DNA of 64,000 nt, taken from the NCBI RefSeq assembly GCF_027568395.1, contig NZ_JANKZL010000003.1, positions 62,001-126,000 of the forward strand. The letters run 5' to 3'. This DNA is from Aminobacter sp. HY435 (GTDB lineage Bacteria > Pseudomonadota > Alphaproteobacteria > Rhizobiales > Rhizobiaceae). The notes under the pieces were generated by a model. That model did not search any database. It had not been told where the DNA came from and worked only from the letters and a program-made list of their open reading frames with translations. Of the stretch, positions 28,109-37,189 are shown one piece after another (the stretch's first letter is position 1; each line of letters begins with the position of its first letter). The position numbers and the translations under genes are program-made.

Positions 28109-28138
28109 GGAGCCGGCCCAAGTCCCCGGGCCGGCTCC
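28109..28138. terminator. Terminator-like hairpin between convergent genes
   Basis: GGAGCCGGCCC / GGGCCGGCTCC, an 11-bp perfect stem with an 8-base loop, followed by GCCTTTCT. It sits in the 304-base gap between the BTLCP and gamma-carbonic anhydrase genes. I see nothing else in this gap. Confidence 0.6.
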
Positions 28139-28283
28139 GCCTTTCTGGCGGAGACAGTTTTGCGGAAAACACGATTGTCGGGCAAAAGGGACGACAGAGC
28201 TCGCTTGACGAGTTGCGGCTCGAAGATCGGCCGCGTCGAGAAGCGCGGACGGCGTTGCTGCTCGCGCTGCCTTTCGCGGCAGG

Positions 28284-28826
28284 CTACCTCGCCTGCTCCG
28301 GCACCTTCACCAGCCCGCCGCTGAACCGCTTCTGGTTGGCGACATAATCGGCAGCCGACTTGCGCAGCCTGTCGGCCGCGGCATCGTCGAGCGTGCGGAT
28401 CACCTTGGCCGGAGAGCCGACAATCAGCGAATTGTCCGGAAATTCCTTGCCTTCGGTGACCAGCGCACCTGCCCCGACAAGGCAATTCCTGCCGATCTTC
28501 GCGCCGTTAAGGACGATGGCCCCCATTCCGATCAACGAATTGTCGCCCACCGTGCAGCCATGCAGGATGGCACGGTGGCCGATCGTGCAGCCTTCGCCGA
28601 TAACAAGCGGATAGCCCGGATCGGTGTGCATCACCGTGTGCTCCTGCACGTTCGAGCGCGCGCCGATGGTGATGGTCTCGCGATCGCCGCGAATGGCCGA
28701 ACCGAACCAGATGCCGACATCGCGACCGATCCTGACATCACCGATGACGGCTGCATCGGGCGCCACCCAGGCGCTGTCGCGGTCCTCGAACTGCGGCTGG
28801 ACGCCGTTGAGTGCGTATAGGGGCAT
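28284..28826 (-). CDS. Gamma-class carbonic anhydrase-like hexapeptide-repeat protein
   Basis: 180 residues forming a left-handed beta-helix: repeated hexapeptides (VIGDVRIGRDVGIW, ITIGARSNVQ, CTVGDNSLIGMGAIVLNGAK). Zinc ligands corresponding to the gamma-CA histidines are H67 (TVMHTD), H84 (IGHRA) and H89 (ILHG). R47/D48/Q61-type residues are also present (AIRGDRET, NVQEH). It may hydrate CO2 or act as a carnitine-operon-type homologue (YrdA/PaaY). ATG 28826 has GGAGGAG. It is divergent from a membrane-protein gene across a CtrA-type site. Confidence 0.88.
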   Translation of the reverse strand: MPLYALNGVQPQFEDRDSAWVAPDAAVIGDVRIGRDVGIWFGSAIRGDRETITIGARSNVQEHTVMHTDPGYPLVIGEGCTIGHRAILHGCTVGDNSLIGMGAIVLNGAKIGRNCLVGAGALVTEGKEFPDNSLIVGSPAKVIRTLDDAAADRLRKSAADYVANQKRFSGGLVKVPEQAR

Positions 28827-28895
28827 GTCGGTCTCCTCCGGTGTGGTCGGCCGCAAACTATGGAGACGACGACGCCAAGGCAAGCGCCCGCCGGC

Positions 28896-28911
28896 TTAAC
28901 GCACCATTAAC
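28896..28911 (+). promoter_or_regulatory. Full CtrA-type binding site
   Basis: TTAA-CGCACCA-TTAAC matches the alphaproteobacterial CtrA consensus TTAA-N7-TTAAC exactly, and the second half continues as TTAACCAT. It lies 70 bases upstream of the gamma-CA start and 118 bases upstream of the gene at 29030. Confidence 0.6.
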
Positions 28912-29029
28912 CATGCTCGCGCAATGTCGGGCGACTACATGCACACAGCGCCGACCATTGGCGGCCTTTTGCGCGTTGGCGCGGTGCCTTTTGGGCAGGT
29001 TGTGCTGCCCGAGATCCAGGGGAAATGAC

Positions 29030-29752
29030 ATGCCACGACAGGCGAGCGAAAGCCCCGACTTCGAGATCGTCAATTCCGCGATGATGATGAAGGTGTTTTG
29101 CGCCTTCGCGGCGCTCGCCCTGCTGTCCGCCTCGATCAGCCTTGGCGGCCGTTGGTTCGGTCACACCATTGCCATGGCCGGCTACACCGACGACACCACG
29201 CTCAAGGAAATCGTCATCGACAATGACGTCATTTCCGCGCCAGCCAACATGATCCGGTTCGAAAAGGCGCGGCGCAATGGCGTGGCCAGCCGGCTCGACC
29301 TCTACATGCGCTGGCCCGAACAGGACGGCTACAGCGAGGCGGGGCGGACGGCCTTCAACAACAGCGACGGCGACAAGCGCATCGTCTTCCTGAGCTTCGA
29401 ACCGCGCGTCATGACACGCGACATGAGCGATCGTCTCGACCCGATCTACAACGCGCTGACGATCAAGCCGGGCGTTCCGGGCCCCGAGGGGGTGACGCTG
29501 TTCGGCTTCACCGAAACATCGGGCTATCTCAACGAGGTGCTGGCAGTGGGGGCGCGGGCAGGTGAACCACCGTTTGTCGCGCGCTGCCTGTCCGGCGAAC
29601 CGGCGGAAGAATCGCTCGCGCCGTGCGAGCGCGACGTGTTCGTGGGCAAGGACCTGAGCCTGACCTACAGGTTTCCACGCGAATTGCTGGCGGATTGGCG
29701 GTCGCTTGACAAGGCCGTAGTGGCCAAGGCGACCGCACTGCTGCACATGTGA
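29030..29752 (+). CDS. Single-pass membrane protein, unknown function
   Basis: 240 residues. A short cytosolic N-terminus is followed by one membrane helix (MKVFCAFAALALLSASISLG) and a ~195-residue periplasmic domain containing FEPRVMTRDMSDRLDPIYNA, two cysteines that may pair (ARCLSGEP, LAPCERD), and LTYRFPRELLADWRSLDKAV. No known domain recognised. GGGGAAATGAC precedes ATG 29030. The frame extends upstream, but only as far as the divergent promoter. Confidence 0.75.
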   Translation: MPRQASESPDFEIVNSAMMMKVFCAFAALALLSASISLGGRWFGHTIAMAGYTDDTTLKEIVIDNDVISAPANMIRFEKARRNGVASRLDLYMRWPEQDGYSEAGRTAFNNSDGDKRIVFLSFEPRVMTRDMSDRLDPIYNALTIKPGVPGPEGVTLFGFTETSGYLNEVLAVGARAGEPPFVARCLSGEPAEESLAPCERDVFVGKDLSLTYRFPRELLADWRSLDKAVVAKATALLHM

Positions 29753-29803
29753 TGATGCCGCGCCAGGCACGGCATCCAGACACCAAAGTGCCGCAGGCTG
29801 AAA

Positions 29804-30007
29804 TCAGCCCAGATCGATGTCGAGAATCGCCATCGAGAAGTTGTAGTCGCCGTCGTCTTCATCCCTGAACACGATGCCGAGGAATTCGTCGCCGACGTAG
29901 ACTTCGGCCGAGTCGTCCTTACGCGGACGCGCCTTGACCTGGATCTTGGGGTTTTGGAACTGGCGCTTGAAATAAGCGTCGAGTTTTCGGATTTCTTCCG
30001 GCTTCAA
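29804..30007 (-). CDS. DUF3126 family protein
   Basis: 67 residues of the small alphaproteobacterial DUF3126 family: MKPEEIRKLDAYFKRQFQNP, ARPRKDDSAEVYVGDEFLGI, DEDDGDYNFSMAILDIDLG. Function unknown; the very acidic C-terminal half is characteristic. It lies just upstream of cysE on the same strand (gene order DUF3126 after cysE), a common arrangement. Confidence 0.88.
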   Translation of the reverse strand: MKPEEIRKLDAYFKRQFQNPKIQVKARPRKDDSAEVYVGDEFLGIVFRDEDDGDYNFSMAILDIDLG

Positions 30008-30143
30008 CTGGCTTCTCCGGCTTCAAGTTAGAGGCGCGCTTCTGACACGGCAAACAGGGCGATGTAAAGGCGAGGCATACTTACCCCGCGCAATTCGCGC
30101 GAGGCGGCGGCCCTGTCAGGGGCAAGGCGGCGAAATTCCGGCG

Positions 30144-30992
30144 TCAGATGTCGAAGCTGACGACATGATCCATGCTCTGCGACGGCAACAGCTGGTCCAT
30201 CTGGCTCGACGGGCGATCGCAGCCCGTTTCGCCGACGACCCGCGCCGGCACTCCGGCGACCGTCTTGTTGTGCGGCACGGGCGACAGGACCACCGAACCG
30301 GCCGCGATCTTGGAACAATGGCCGACCTCGATGTTGCCGAGGATCTTGGCGCCGGCGCCGATCAGCACGCCGTAGCGGATCTTGGGATGGCGGTCGCCAC
30401 CAGCCTTGCCGGTGCCGCCAAGGGTGACGCCATGCAGAATCGAGACATCGTCTTCGATGACCGCGGTCTCGCCGACGACGAGGCCGGTGGCATGGTCGAT
30501 GAAGATACCCTTGCCCATCCGCGCGGCTGGATTGATATCCGTCTGGAAGACCGAGGACGAGCGGCTCTGCAGGTAGAGCGCAAAGTCCTTGCGGCCTCGG
30601 TTCCACAGCCAGTGCGCCAGACGATGGGTCTGGATGGCATGGAAGCCTTTGAAGTACAGCACCGGCATCAGATAGCGGTCGCAGGCCGGGTCGCGGTCGA
30701 AATAGGCCTGGATGTCGGTGCGCACGGTGTCGCTCCAGTCCGGCCGGTCCTCGAGCATCGCGTAGAAAGTCTGGCGAATGAGATCGGCGCCGAGATCCTG
30801 ATGCGCCAGCCGCTCGGCGAGGCGATGGATCACCGCCTCCTCCAGCGTGTCCTGGTTCAGGATCGTGGCGTAGAGAAACGCCGCCAGCAGCGGGTCGCCC
30901 GCCACCGCGTCCGTCGCTTCGTCGCGCACCGATCGCCAGATCGGATCGACCGGCTTCACCGAGCTCGGGCGCGCTGCGGATATGGTATTCAT
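30144..30992 (-). CDS. cysE: Serine O-acetyltransferase
   Basis: 282 residues. It acetylates L-serine with acetyl-CoA, the first step of cysteine synthesis. The N-terminal helical domain (DPIWRSVRDEATDAVAGDPL, FLYATILNQDTLEEAVIHRL) is followed by the hexapeptide beta-helix (GIFIDHATGLVVGETAVIED, VSILHGVTLGGTGKAGGDRH, GAGAKILGNIEVG) and the flexible C-terminal tail that mediates cysteine feedback. It ends in FDI, the isoleucine that in the family inserts into cysteine synthase CysK. ATG 30992 was chosen over a start 26 codons upstream. Confidence 0.95.
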   Translation of the reverse strand: MNTISAARPSSVKPVDPIWRSVRDEATDAVAGDPLLAAFLYATILNQDTLEEAVIHRLAERLAHQDLGADLIRQTFYAMLEDRPDWSDTVRTDIQAYFDRDPACDRYLMPVLYFKGFHAIQTHRLAHWLWNRGRKDFALYLQSRSSSVFQTDINPAARMGKGIFIDHATGLVVGETAVIEDDVSILHGVTLGGTGKAGGDRHPKIRYGVLIGAGAKILGNIEVGHCSKIAAGSVVLSPVPHNKTVAGVPARVVGETGCDRPSSQMDQLLPSQSMDHVVSFDI

Positions 30993-31122
30993 CGACGGTC
31001 TCCGTTCACTGCCGGCTTGTGCAATCCCGCGCGGGACATATAAGCCAGATGTTAGCACGATTGAACTCAATTTTCCTTAGTGCTCGATCAAGTGGATTTG
31101 GTTCGCGGATATTCAAGGCGCC

Positions 31123-31905
31123 ATGGAAACTGAACCCTTGCTGGTCTCAACGGCCGATGGCGTCGCGACAATCGTCATCAGCCGCCCGGCACGAAAAAAC
31201 GCCATCACCCAGGCAATGTGGGTCGACCTGGCCCAGCGCGTGAACGAACTCGGCGCTGACGATGGCACGCGCGTCATCGTATTGCGTGGCGCGGGTGCGG
31301 ATTTTTCCGCCGGCGCCGACATTTCCGAATTCGACAGCCTGCGCGGCACGGCCGAAAGCGCCCGCGCCTACGAAGCCACCAATTCGGCTGCCTTCGCCGC
31401 CCTGCGCAACTGCCTCGTCCCTGTCGTCGCCGCGATCCGCGGTATCTGCTTCGGCGGCGGCTTCGGAATTGCCGCCGCCTGCGACCTCAGGATCGCCACC
31501 GACGACGCGCAGTTTGCCGTGCCCGTCGCCCGGCTGGGCCTGGCCTATCCGCAAGATGCCATGGCCGACATCGTCTGGGCGGCAGGCGAACAGACGGCGC
31601 GTTATCTCGCCTACACGGCCGGCCGGATCGACGCGCAGGCAGCCCTGTCGGCCGGCTTCCTGCTCGAAATCGTCGAGGCCGAGCGTTTTGATGCCCGGAT
31701 CGCCGACATCGCCGGCACCATCGCCCGCAACGCGCCGCTGTCGGTGCGGGCGTCCAAGGCTGCGATCCGCTCCGCCTTGAGCCACGAAGCCGGCGAAGTC
31801 GCGCTTGCGCAGCAATTCGGCGACGCCACATTCCTGAGCGAAGACTACGCGGAGGGCCGCGCGGCCTTTTCCAACAGGCGTACGCCCGTGTTCAAGGGAC
31901 GGTAG
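31123..31905 (+). CDS. Crotonase-family protein (enoyl-CoA hydratase/isomerase-like)
   Basis: 260 residues with crotonase features: VATIVISRPARKNAITQAMW, the oxyanion-hole part GADFSAGADISEF, and AAIRGICFGGGFGIAAACDL. The two glutamates used by true hydratases (Glu144 and Glu164 of rat enoyl-CoA hydratase) align with G115 (GGGFG) and V135 (FAVPVARLG), so hydratase chemistry is unlikely. CoA-thioester isomerase, hydrolase or another crotonase reaction is possible. ATG 31123 follows AAGGCG. The next gene starts two bases after the stop. Confidence 0.82.
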   Translation: METEPLLVSTADGVATIVISRPARKNAITQAMWVDLAQRVNELGADDGTRVIVLRGAGADFSAGADISEFDSLRGTAESARAYEATNSAAFAALRNCLVPVVAAIRGICFGGGFGIAAACDLRIATDDAQFAVPVARLGLAYPQDAMADIVWAAGEQTARYLAYTAGRIDAQAALSAGFLLEIVEAERFDARIADIAGTIARNAPLSVRASKAAIRSALSHEAGEVALAQQFGDATFLSEDYAEGRAAFSNRRTPVFKGR

Positions 31906-31907
31906 CG

Positions 31908-32498
31908 ATGTCTCTCCTTGATGCAGCAATGAAAGCGGAGCTGAGCGGCCTCTACCGGGCCGGCGACCGTCATTACCATGGCATCCGTCACATCGAGGCG
32001 TCGTTGAGCCTGCTTGCGGAATACCGCGCCCAATTCGCCGATCCCGAGGCGGTCGAGGCCGCCATCTGGTTCCATGACGCGATCTACGACAGTCGCGCCA
32101 AGGACAACGAGGCGCAAAGTGCCGCGCTCGCCGCCGACAGGCTAGGCGGCAAGGTCGATCCCACTCGCCTCGCCCGCATCACGGCGATGATCGAGGCGAC
32201 GGCCACGCACCATCTGCCCGGCCTGCCGGACGGGGCGGCAGAGCAGGATGCGGCGCTGTTCCTCGATATGGACCTTTCCATCCTCGGCGCACCAGCCGGC
32301 GCTTTCGAGGCCTACGAGGCGGCTGTCAGGCGCGAATATGGCTGGGTCAGCGAAGCCGACTGGCGCGCCGGCCGCACTGCCGTCCTGAAAACCTTCCTGG
32401 CGCGGCCACGCATCTATTTCAGCGATACCTTCGCCGCACTTTTCGAGGCACAGGCGCGGGCGAACATGGAGCGGTCGCTGCAAACGCTGGGAAGCTGA
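31908..32498 (+). CDS. HD-superfamily metal-dependent phosphohydrolase-like protein
   Basis: 196 residues. The metal-binding pattern H28 (YHGIRHIEASL), H56-D57 (IWFHDAIYD) and the downstream acidic FLDMDLSILGAP matches the predicted HD-domain hydrolases that include the odd NMDAR2C-like annotation group. The NEAQSAALAADRL helix is conserved in that group. Substrate unknown, probably a nucleotide or phosphoester. It follows the crotonase gene by two bases, so the two are co-transcribed. Confidence 0.8.
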   Translation: MSLLDAAMKAELSGLYRAGDRHYHGIRHIEASLSLLAEYRAQFADPEAVEAAIWFHDAIYDSRAKDNEAQSAALAADRLGGKVDPTRLARITAMIEATATHHLPGLPDGAAEQDAALFLDMDLSILGAPAGAFEAYEAAVRREYGWVSEADWRAGRTAVLKTFLARPRIYFSDTFAALFEAQARANMERSLQTLGS

Positions 32499-32501
32499 TG
32501 C

Positions 32502-33278
32502 TCAGAGCGGATGCTCGGCATAAAACTCCAGGACGCGCTTCTTGAAGGTGCGGTCGCCGACTGCGAGCATGTGATCGCGCTTCTCGATGTCGAAGCTCAC
32601 CGCCTTGGGCATAAGCGCGGCAAGTTCCGAAGCCGAGCCGCCGATATCGTCGGTCGTGCCCACCGCCACCAGAGTTGGCTGGGTGATGCGGGACATGTCG
32701 GCTTCGGTCAGCAGTTCGCGCGAGGTGGCGATGCAGGCGGCGAGCGCCTTCTTGTCGCTGCGCGTCTGGTCGGCAAAGGCGCGGAACGACTTGCCGCGGC
32801 GATGCGTGATGGTTTCGGGGTCTTCGGCCAGGAGCGCATCGGCGATCGGATCCCAGTCACCGACGCCATCGACCATGCCGATGCCCAATCCGCCAAAAAC
32901 CAGGGTCGCCACACGTTGGGGTGCTTCGAGCGCCAGAAAGGCCGACACCCGGGCGCCCATCGAGTAGCCCATGACATGGGCGCGCTCGATGCCGAGATGG
33001 TCGAGCAACGCGATCGCGTCGCCGGCCATCTTGGATGGCGTGTAGTCCGCTTCTTCATAGCTCTTGGAGGTACCGCCATGGCCGCGGTTGTCGAACGCGA
33101 TTGCGCGATAGCCGGCCTCGGTCAGCGTCTTGAACCAGCCCGGCGACACCCAGTTGACGAAATGGCTGGAGGCGAAGCCGTGGATCATCAGCACCGGGTC
33201 GCCGGAACCGGCGGCGGCAGGCGGCTGGTCGAGGAAAGCGAAATCGAAACCGTCATGGGTGAAATGGTCGATAGCCAT
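32502..33278 (-). CDS. Alpha/beta hydrolase
   Basis: 258 residues. The canonical fold has the oxyanion segment LMIHGFASSHFVNW, the nucleophile elbow GYSMGARV (S106), a late acid in VGTTDDIGG and the catalytic histidine in KRDHMLAVGD. No signal peptide. It belongs to the broad esterase/epoxide-hydrolase-like family; the substrate is unknown. Convergent with the HD gene (gap 3 bases). Confidence 0.87.
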   Translation of the reverse strand: MAIDHFTHDGFDFAFLDQPPAAAGSGDPVLMIHGFASSHFVNWVSPGWFKTLTEAGYRAIAFDNRGHGGTSKSYEEADYTPSKMAGDAIALLDHLGIERAHVMGYSMGARVSAFLALEAPQRVATLVFGGLGIGMVDGVGDWDPIADALLAEDPETITHRRGKSFRAFADQTRSDKKALAACIATSRELLTEADMSRITQPTLVAVGTTDDIGGSASELAALMPKAVSFDIEKRDHMLAVGDRTFKKRVLEFYAEHPL

Positions 33279-33314
33279 CGTCGCTCCGAATGTGTCTGAG
33301 GCCAGCGGCGCGTC

Positions 33315-33836
33315 TTAGCCCGGTTCGCCGGCAACGGCTGCGATCGCGCGGTGCTTGAGCACGACGCCGTCGACGATGCCCGACCTTGCTGCGGTGCCGG
33401 CGTTGAGTTCTAGCACGAAGCGCGCCGGTTCGTCGGCGGCGATCACCGCCTCCGAAAACGGCGTGCCGGGCTGGACGTCGAGCACCCTGCCGTCACGGCC
33501 GACAAAGACGAGGTCCAGCGGCAAGGGCGTATTCTTCATCCAGAAGCCGAGCGGCCGGGTTTCCTCGAAGACGAACAGCATGCCGTGGTCGGCCGCGAGG
33601 TCCTTGCGGAACATCAGCCCCATGGCGCGTTCGCCGGGATCGTCGGCTATCTCGATGCGAAACGGCACCTCGCCTTTCGCCGTGACCGCAATCAGCGGCT
33701 CGGGATCGGCCGGCAGCATCATCGCCTTTTCCTGCGCGGCGGCAGGTGCGATGCCTGACGGTGCAAAGGCAAACGCCGCCGCCGCAAGCAACGCGACGCC
33801 GGTCAGCCCGGCCAACAATGATCGATATCTGGTCAT
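33315..33836 (-). CDS. DUF192 exported protein
   Basis: 173 residues with a signal peptide (LLAGLTGVALLAAAAFAFAP). The DUF192 core is RIEIADDPGERAMGLMFRKD, MLFVFEETRPLGFWMKNTPL, LDLVFVGRDGRVLDVQPGTP and ARFVLELNAGTAARSGI. The function of the family is not established. It follows the cold-shock gene on the minus strand by 24 bases, an order seen repeatedly in Rhizobiales. Confidence 0.88.
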   Translation of the reverse strand: MTRYRSLLAGLTGVALLAAAAFAFAPSGIAPAAAQEKAMMLPADPEPLIAVTAKGEVPFRIEIADDPGERAMGLMFRKDLAADHGMLFVFEETRPLGFWMKNTPLPLDLVFVGRDGRVLDVQPGTPFSEAVIAADEPARFVLELNAGTAARSGIVDGVVLKHRAIAAVAGEPG

Positions 33837-33860
33837 GAATTCCCCTGCTTGGGCCTCGAC

Positions 33861-34448
33861 CTAGTGCGAGACCGGCAAGGTTCCTAGATCGGGGTGAATT
33901 TCGGCAGCCATAAGGCCTTTGTCGCCCTTGCCGAAACGCACGAGGACAACCTGCCCGGGCCGCAGCTCGGTGACGCCGTAGCGGCGCAGGGTTTCCATAT
34001 GCACGAAAATGTCTTCGGTGCCGTCGCCGCGCGTCAGGAAGCCGAAGCCCTTGGTTCGGTTGAACCACTTGACCAATGCGCGCTCGAGCCCGCTTTCGGC
34101 GGTCACGGCGACATGGGTGCGCTGCTCCTGCATTTCAGCGGGATGCACTGCGGTCGAATTGTCGATGGAAAGCACACGGAACGCCTGCAGGCCGCGCTCG
34201 CCCTGCTTGACCAGGCACACGATGCGGGCGCCTTCGAGTGCTGTCTGGAAACCGTCGCGGCGCAGGCAGGTGACATGCAGAAGCACGTCGCTGGTCTTGC
34301 CGCCATCGGGAAGAATGAAACCGTAGCCCTTGGCTACATCGAACCATTTGATGGCACCGGCAAGTTCGACCAGGCCAACGCCGTCATCCTGTTCGAAGGC
34401 TTCGTGCCCGGTGCTGTCCTGCACCAAGAGAGAGGCTTTTTCTCCCAT
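33861..34448 (-). CDS. Cold-shock protein with two CSD domains
   Basis: 195 residues. The first cold-shock domain spans ~30-95 ([34 protein letters not shown]). The second spans ~123-187 ([34 protein letters not shown]). Each has RNP1-like (KGYGFI, KGFGFL) and RNP2-like (VLLHV, IFVHM) single-strand nucleic-acid-binding motifs, separated by a ~25-residue linker. Double-CSD proteins of this size are typical of alphaproteobacteria. AGGAAAGGGGG precedes ATG 34448. Confidence 0.94.
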   Translation of the reverse strand: MGEKASLLVQDSTGHEAFEQDDGVGLVELAGAIKWFDVAKGYGFILPDGGKTSDVLLHVTCLRRDGFQTALEGARIVCLVKQGERGLQAFRVLSIDNSTAVHPAEMQEQRTHVAVTAESGLERALVKWFNRTKGFGFLTRGDGTEDIFVHMETLRRYGVTELRPGQVVLVRFGKGDKGLMAAEIHPDLGTLPVSH

Positions 34449-34672
34449 GGAACGCCCCCTTTCCTTGCAAACGCCATTACTGATTCTTGACGTAAGATTA
34501 ACACTTCGACTTTGGACTTGCGCAAGGGCCGCCCGGCCATTTTTCAACTTCGCCCGGAGATAGGCACAAGCTTCGCACCAGTTACGGCCAAAAGCGGCCG
34601 GGGTGGTTGCCGAGCCCGTACCGCACGCCCTATGTATCGGCGCGAACCCCAAAACCGTTTCGAGGAACCGAG

Positions 34673-35113
34673 ATGCGCTATCTGCACACAATGGTCCGCG
34701 TCGCCGACGTCGACGCATCGCTGGACTTCTACTGCAACAAGTTCGGCATGAAGGAAGTTCGTCGCAGCACCAACGAGAAGGGTCGCTACACGCTGATCTT
34801 CCTCGCCGCCTCCGAAGATGTCGCCAGCGGCACCGCCGCGCAGGCACCGCTGCTGGAGCTGACCTACAACTGGGATCCGGAAGACTACAAGGGCGGGCGC
34901 AATTTCGGCCACCTCGCCTACGAGGTCGACGACATCTATGCGGCGTGCCAGGACCTGATGAACAAGGGCGTCACCATCAACCGTCCGCCGCGCGACGGCA
35001 ACATGGCGTTCATCAAGTCGCCGGACGGCATCTCGATCGAGCTTCTGCAGAAGGGCGAGCGCAAGGCCCCTGCCGAGCCCTGGCTGTCGATGCCCAACAC
35101 CGGCAGCTGGTAA
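34673..35113 (+). CDS. gloA: Lactoylglutathione lyase (glyoxalase I)
   Basis: 146 residues. It isomerises the hemithioacetal of methylglyoxal and glutathione to S-lactoylglutathione. The four metal ligands of bacterial GlxI are visible as H5 (RYLHTM), E62 (LLELTYN), H80 (FGHLAYEV) and E123 (ISIELLQ). [20 protein letters not shown] is the family N-terminus. ATG 34673 has GAGG upstream. Divergent from the cold-shock gene. Confidence 0.95.
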   Translation: MRYLHTMVRVADVDASLDFYCNKFGMKEVRRSTNEKGRYTLIFLAASEDVASGTAAQAPLLELTYNWDPEDYKGGRNFGHLAYEVDDIYAACQDLMNKGVTINRPPRDGNMAFIKSPDGISIELLQKGERKAPAEPWLSMPNTGSW

Positions 35114-35167
35114 GCCAGTGTCCGCGACCGGACGGTCGCGGAATGGAGGGTGCGCCGCTGAAAGGCT

Positions 35168-35704
35168 TCAGAGCTTCGCGGCCATCTCAAGCAAGGTCAG
35201 CACGGTGCGCCAGTTGCGCGCCGTGCCGGGGACCTTGAGCACTCGCGGCAGCACTTCCGCTAGTTTCGACTTCCCGAGACCGTCGGGCGCGTGCAGATAG
35301 AGCACGTCGCCCCTGACCGTGAAGCGCTCCGGTCCGGTGCCGCGCGCAGTCAGCGGCGCCACTTCTTCGGCCGTCGGCACACGCTCCAGCGCATAGGCGT
35401 GCAGCTTGGTGTGGTCGCCTGCGACCTCGGGGTACGGGTTTTCCGCCACCAGCCGTTCGAACCATTCGGCATCACGCACCATGATGCGCGAACGAAATCC
35501 CCAGTGCTGCTCGAAGGCCTGCTCCAGCCTCGCCGTCACCCCTGCCGCATCGCCTTCACCCCTGAACACGACATTGCCGCTCTGGATGTAGGTGGCGACA
35601 TCGGTGAAGCCGAGCTTTTCGAAGAAGGTCTTCAGCTCGGCCATCTTCACGATGCGGTTACCGCCGACATTGATGCCCGAAAACAGCGCGACGAAGACCG
35701 TCAT
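35168..35704 (-). CDS. DUF1697 family protein
   Basis: 178 residues: FVALFSGINVGGNRIVKMAE, GFTDVATYIQSGNVVFRGE and KSKLAEVLPRVLKVPGTARN are the DUF1697 hallmarks. Function unknown; the fold is ferredoxin-like in solved members. Its ATG overlaps the ilvA stop by four bases (ATGA), so it is translationally coupled to threonine ammonia-lyase. Confidence 0.88.
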   Translation of the reverse strand: MTVFVALFSGINVGGNRIVKMAELKTFFEKLGFTDVATYIQSGNVVFRGEGDAAGVTARLEQAFEQHWGFRSRIMVRDAEWFERLVAENPYPEVAGDHTKLHAYALERVPTAEEVAPLTARGTGPERFTVRGDVLYLHAPDGLGKSKLAEVLPRVLKVPGTARNWRTVLTLLEMAAKL

Positions 35705-36957
35705 ATGATGAAGCCGCCGAGCGTCTCGTTGTCGGTGATATCGTGGTACTGCACGCCCTCGATATCGAAACGCGCCTTGAGCAGATCGAAGTTGCGCTTG
35801 TCCTTGGACTCGATGCCGAGCAGCACAGACCCGAAATTGCGCGCCGACTTCTTGAGATATTCGAAACGGCTGATGTCGTCGTCGGGGCCGAGCAGCTCGA
35901 GGAAATCGCGCAGCGCGCCAGGGCGCTGCGGGAAGCGAATGACGAAGTATTTCTTCAGCCCCTCGAAGCGCAGTGCGCGCTCCTTGACATCAGGCAGGCG
36001 CTCGAAGTCGAAATTGCCGCCGGAAACCACCGCGATGACGGTCTTGCCCTTGAGCTCCTTCCTGGAGAAATCCTTGAGCGCGTCGATGGCCAGCGCGCCG
36101 GCGGGCTCCAGCACCACGCCCTCGACATTGAGCATTTCGATCATCGTCGCGCAGAGCCGGTTTTCGGGCACGAGCCGCACGGCATCGGCGGGAAATTCCT
36201 TGAGCAGCCGCAACGGCTCGCGGCCGATCTCGGCGACGGCGGCGCCGTCGACGAAATTGTCGACCTTGGCCAGTTTCACCCACTTGCCCGATGCCAGGCT
36301 GTCGCGCAGGCTGGGCGCGCCGGCCGGCTCGCAGAAGACGAAGCGCGATGTCATGCCGGTTTCGGCGAAGTAGCGCGTCACCCCCGCCGCCAGGCCGCCG
36401 CCACCGACCGGCAGCAGCACCATGTCAGGCGCGCGCCCCGCCGGAAGCTGCGCGGCAATCTCCAGGGCGACCGTCGCCTGGCCCTCGATGATGTCCTTGT
36501 GGTCGAAGGGCGGCACCATGTGGCCACCCGAGCTTTCGCAAAACTCGATCGCGGCGCGATAGCACTCGTCGAAGAAGTCGCCGACAAGTTTCACCTCGAC
36601 AAACTCGCCGCCGAACAGCCTGGTCTTGTCGATCTTCTGCTGCGGGGTCGTCACCGGCATGAAAATGACGCCCTTCTTCCCGAAATGACGGCAGACGAAG
36701 GCGAAACCCTGGGCATGGTTGCCGGCGGAAGCACAAACGAACAGCTCGGCCTGGTTGCCGGCGGAAAGCGCCTTGCGGAAGAAATTGAAGGCGCCGCGGA
36801 TCTTGTAGGAGCGAACCGGCGTCAGGTCCTCGCGCTTGAGGAAAACCCGGGCACCCGTCTTGCGCGACAGGTAGTCGTTCTCCTGCAGCGGCGTTTCGGG
36901 AAACAGCTGCCGCACTGCTTCGGCCGCCCGCGCAACCTTTTCGGCAAAACCTGTCAT
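35701..36957 (-). CDS. ilvA: Threonine ammonia-lyase (threonine deaminase), single ACT domain
   Basis: 418 residues. PLP enzyme converting threonine to 2-oxobutanoate and ammonia, the first step of isoleucine synthesis. The PLP lysine is K52 in VRSYKIRGAFNFF; CASAGNHAQGFAF and the PVGGGGLAAGV phosphate loop follow. A single C-terminal ACT-like regulatory domain (FVIRFPQRPGALRDFLELLG) replaces the two of E. coli IlvA. ATG 36957 gives the family length; the frame runs 95 codons further without similarity. Downstream DUF1697 overlaps. Confidence 0.94.
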   Translation of the reverse strand: MTGFAEKVARAAEAVRQLFPETPLQENDYLSRKTGARVFLKREDLTPVRSYKIRGAFNFFRKALSAGNQAELFVCASAGNHAQGFAFVCRHFGKKGVIFMPVTTPQQKIDKTRLFGGEFVEVKLVGDFFDECYRAAIEFCESSGGHMVPPFDHKDIIEGQATVALEIAAQLPAGRAPDMVLLPVGGGGLAAGVTRYFAETGMTSRFVFCEPAGAPSLRDSLASGKWVKLAKVDNFVDGAAVAEIGREPLRLLKEFPADAVRLVPENRLCATMIEMLNVEGVVLEPAGALAIDALKDFSRKELKGKTVIAVVSGGNFDFERLPDVKERALRFEGLKKYFVIRFPQRPGALRDFLELLGPDDDISRFEYLKKSARNFGSVLLGIESKDKRNFDLLKARFDIEGVQYHDITDNETLGGFII

Positions 36958-37189
36958 GGCGATGCTACTCCTGGGTCTGCTCATGCCAAACTGGTGCAAG
37001 TCAGCCAATGTTAAACGATGCCGGCGCAAGGATGTGTCAGGAATCAGTGTGTTGGCGCGCGTCGGCTCTGCGCAGCGCGGCTGGCGCCGCTGCTTGCCGC
37101 TTCTGGCCGCTATTGCATATTCAGTGCCGGGAAGCCACTGTCTGGCTTTCCGCGCCAGCTCGCCGCGATACATTTGGGGATACGTCACG

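Noticed and set aside
29804-31070. Additional long frames overlapping DUF3126/cysE on the opposite strand
   Set aside because: These are shadows of cysE; no ribosome-binding site and no similarity.
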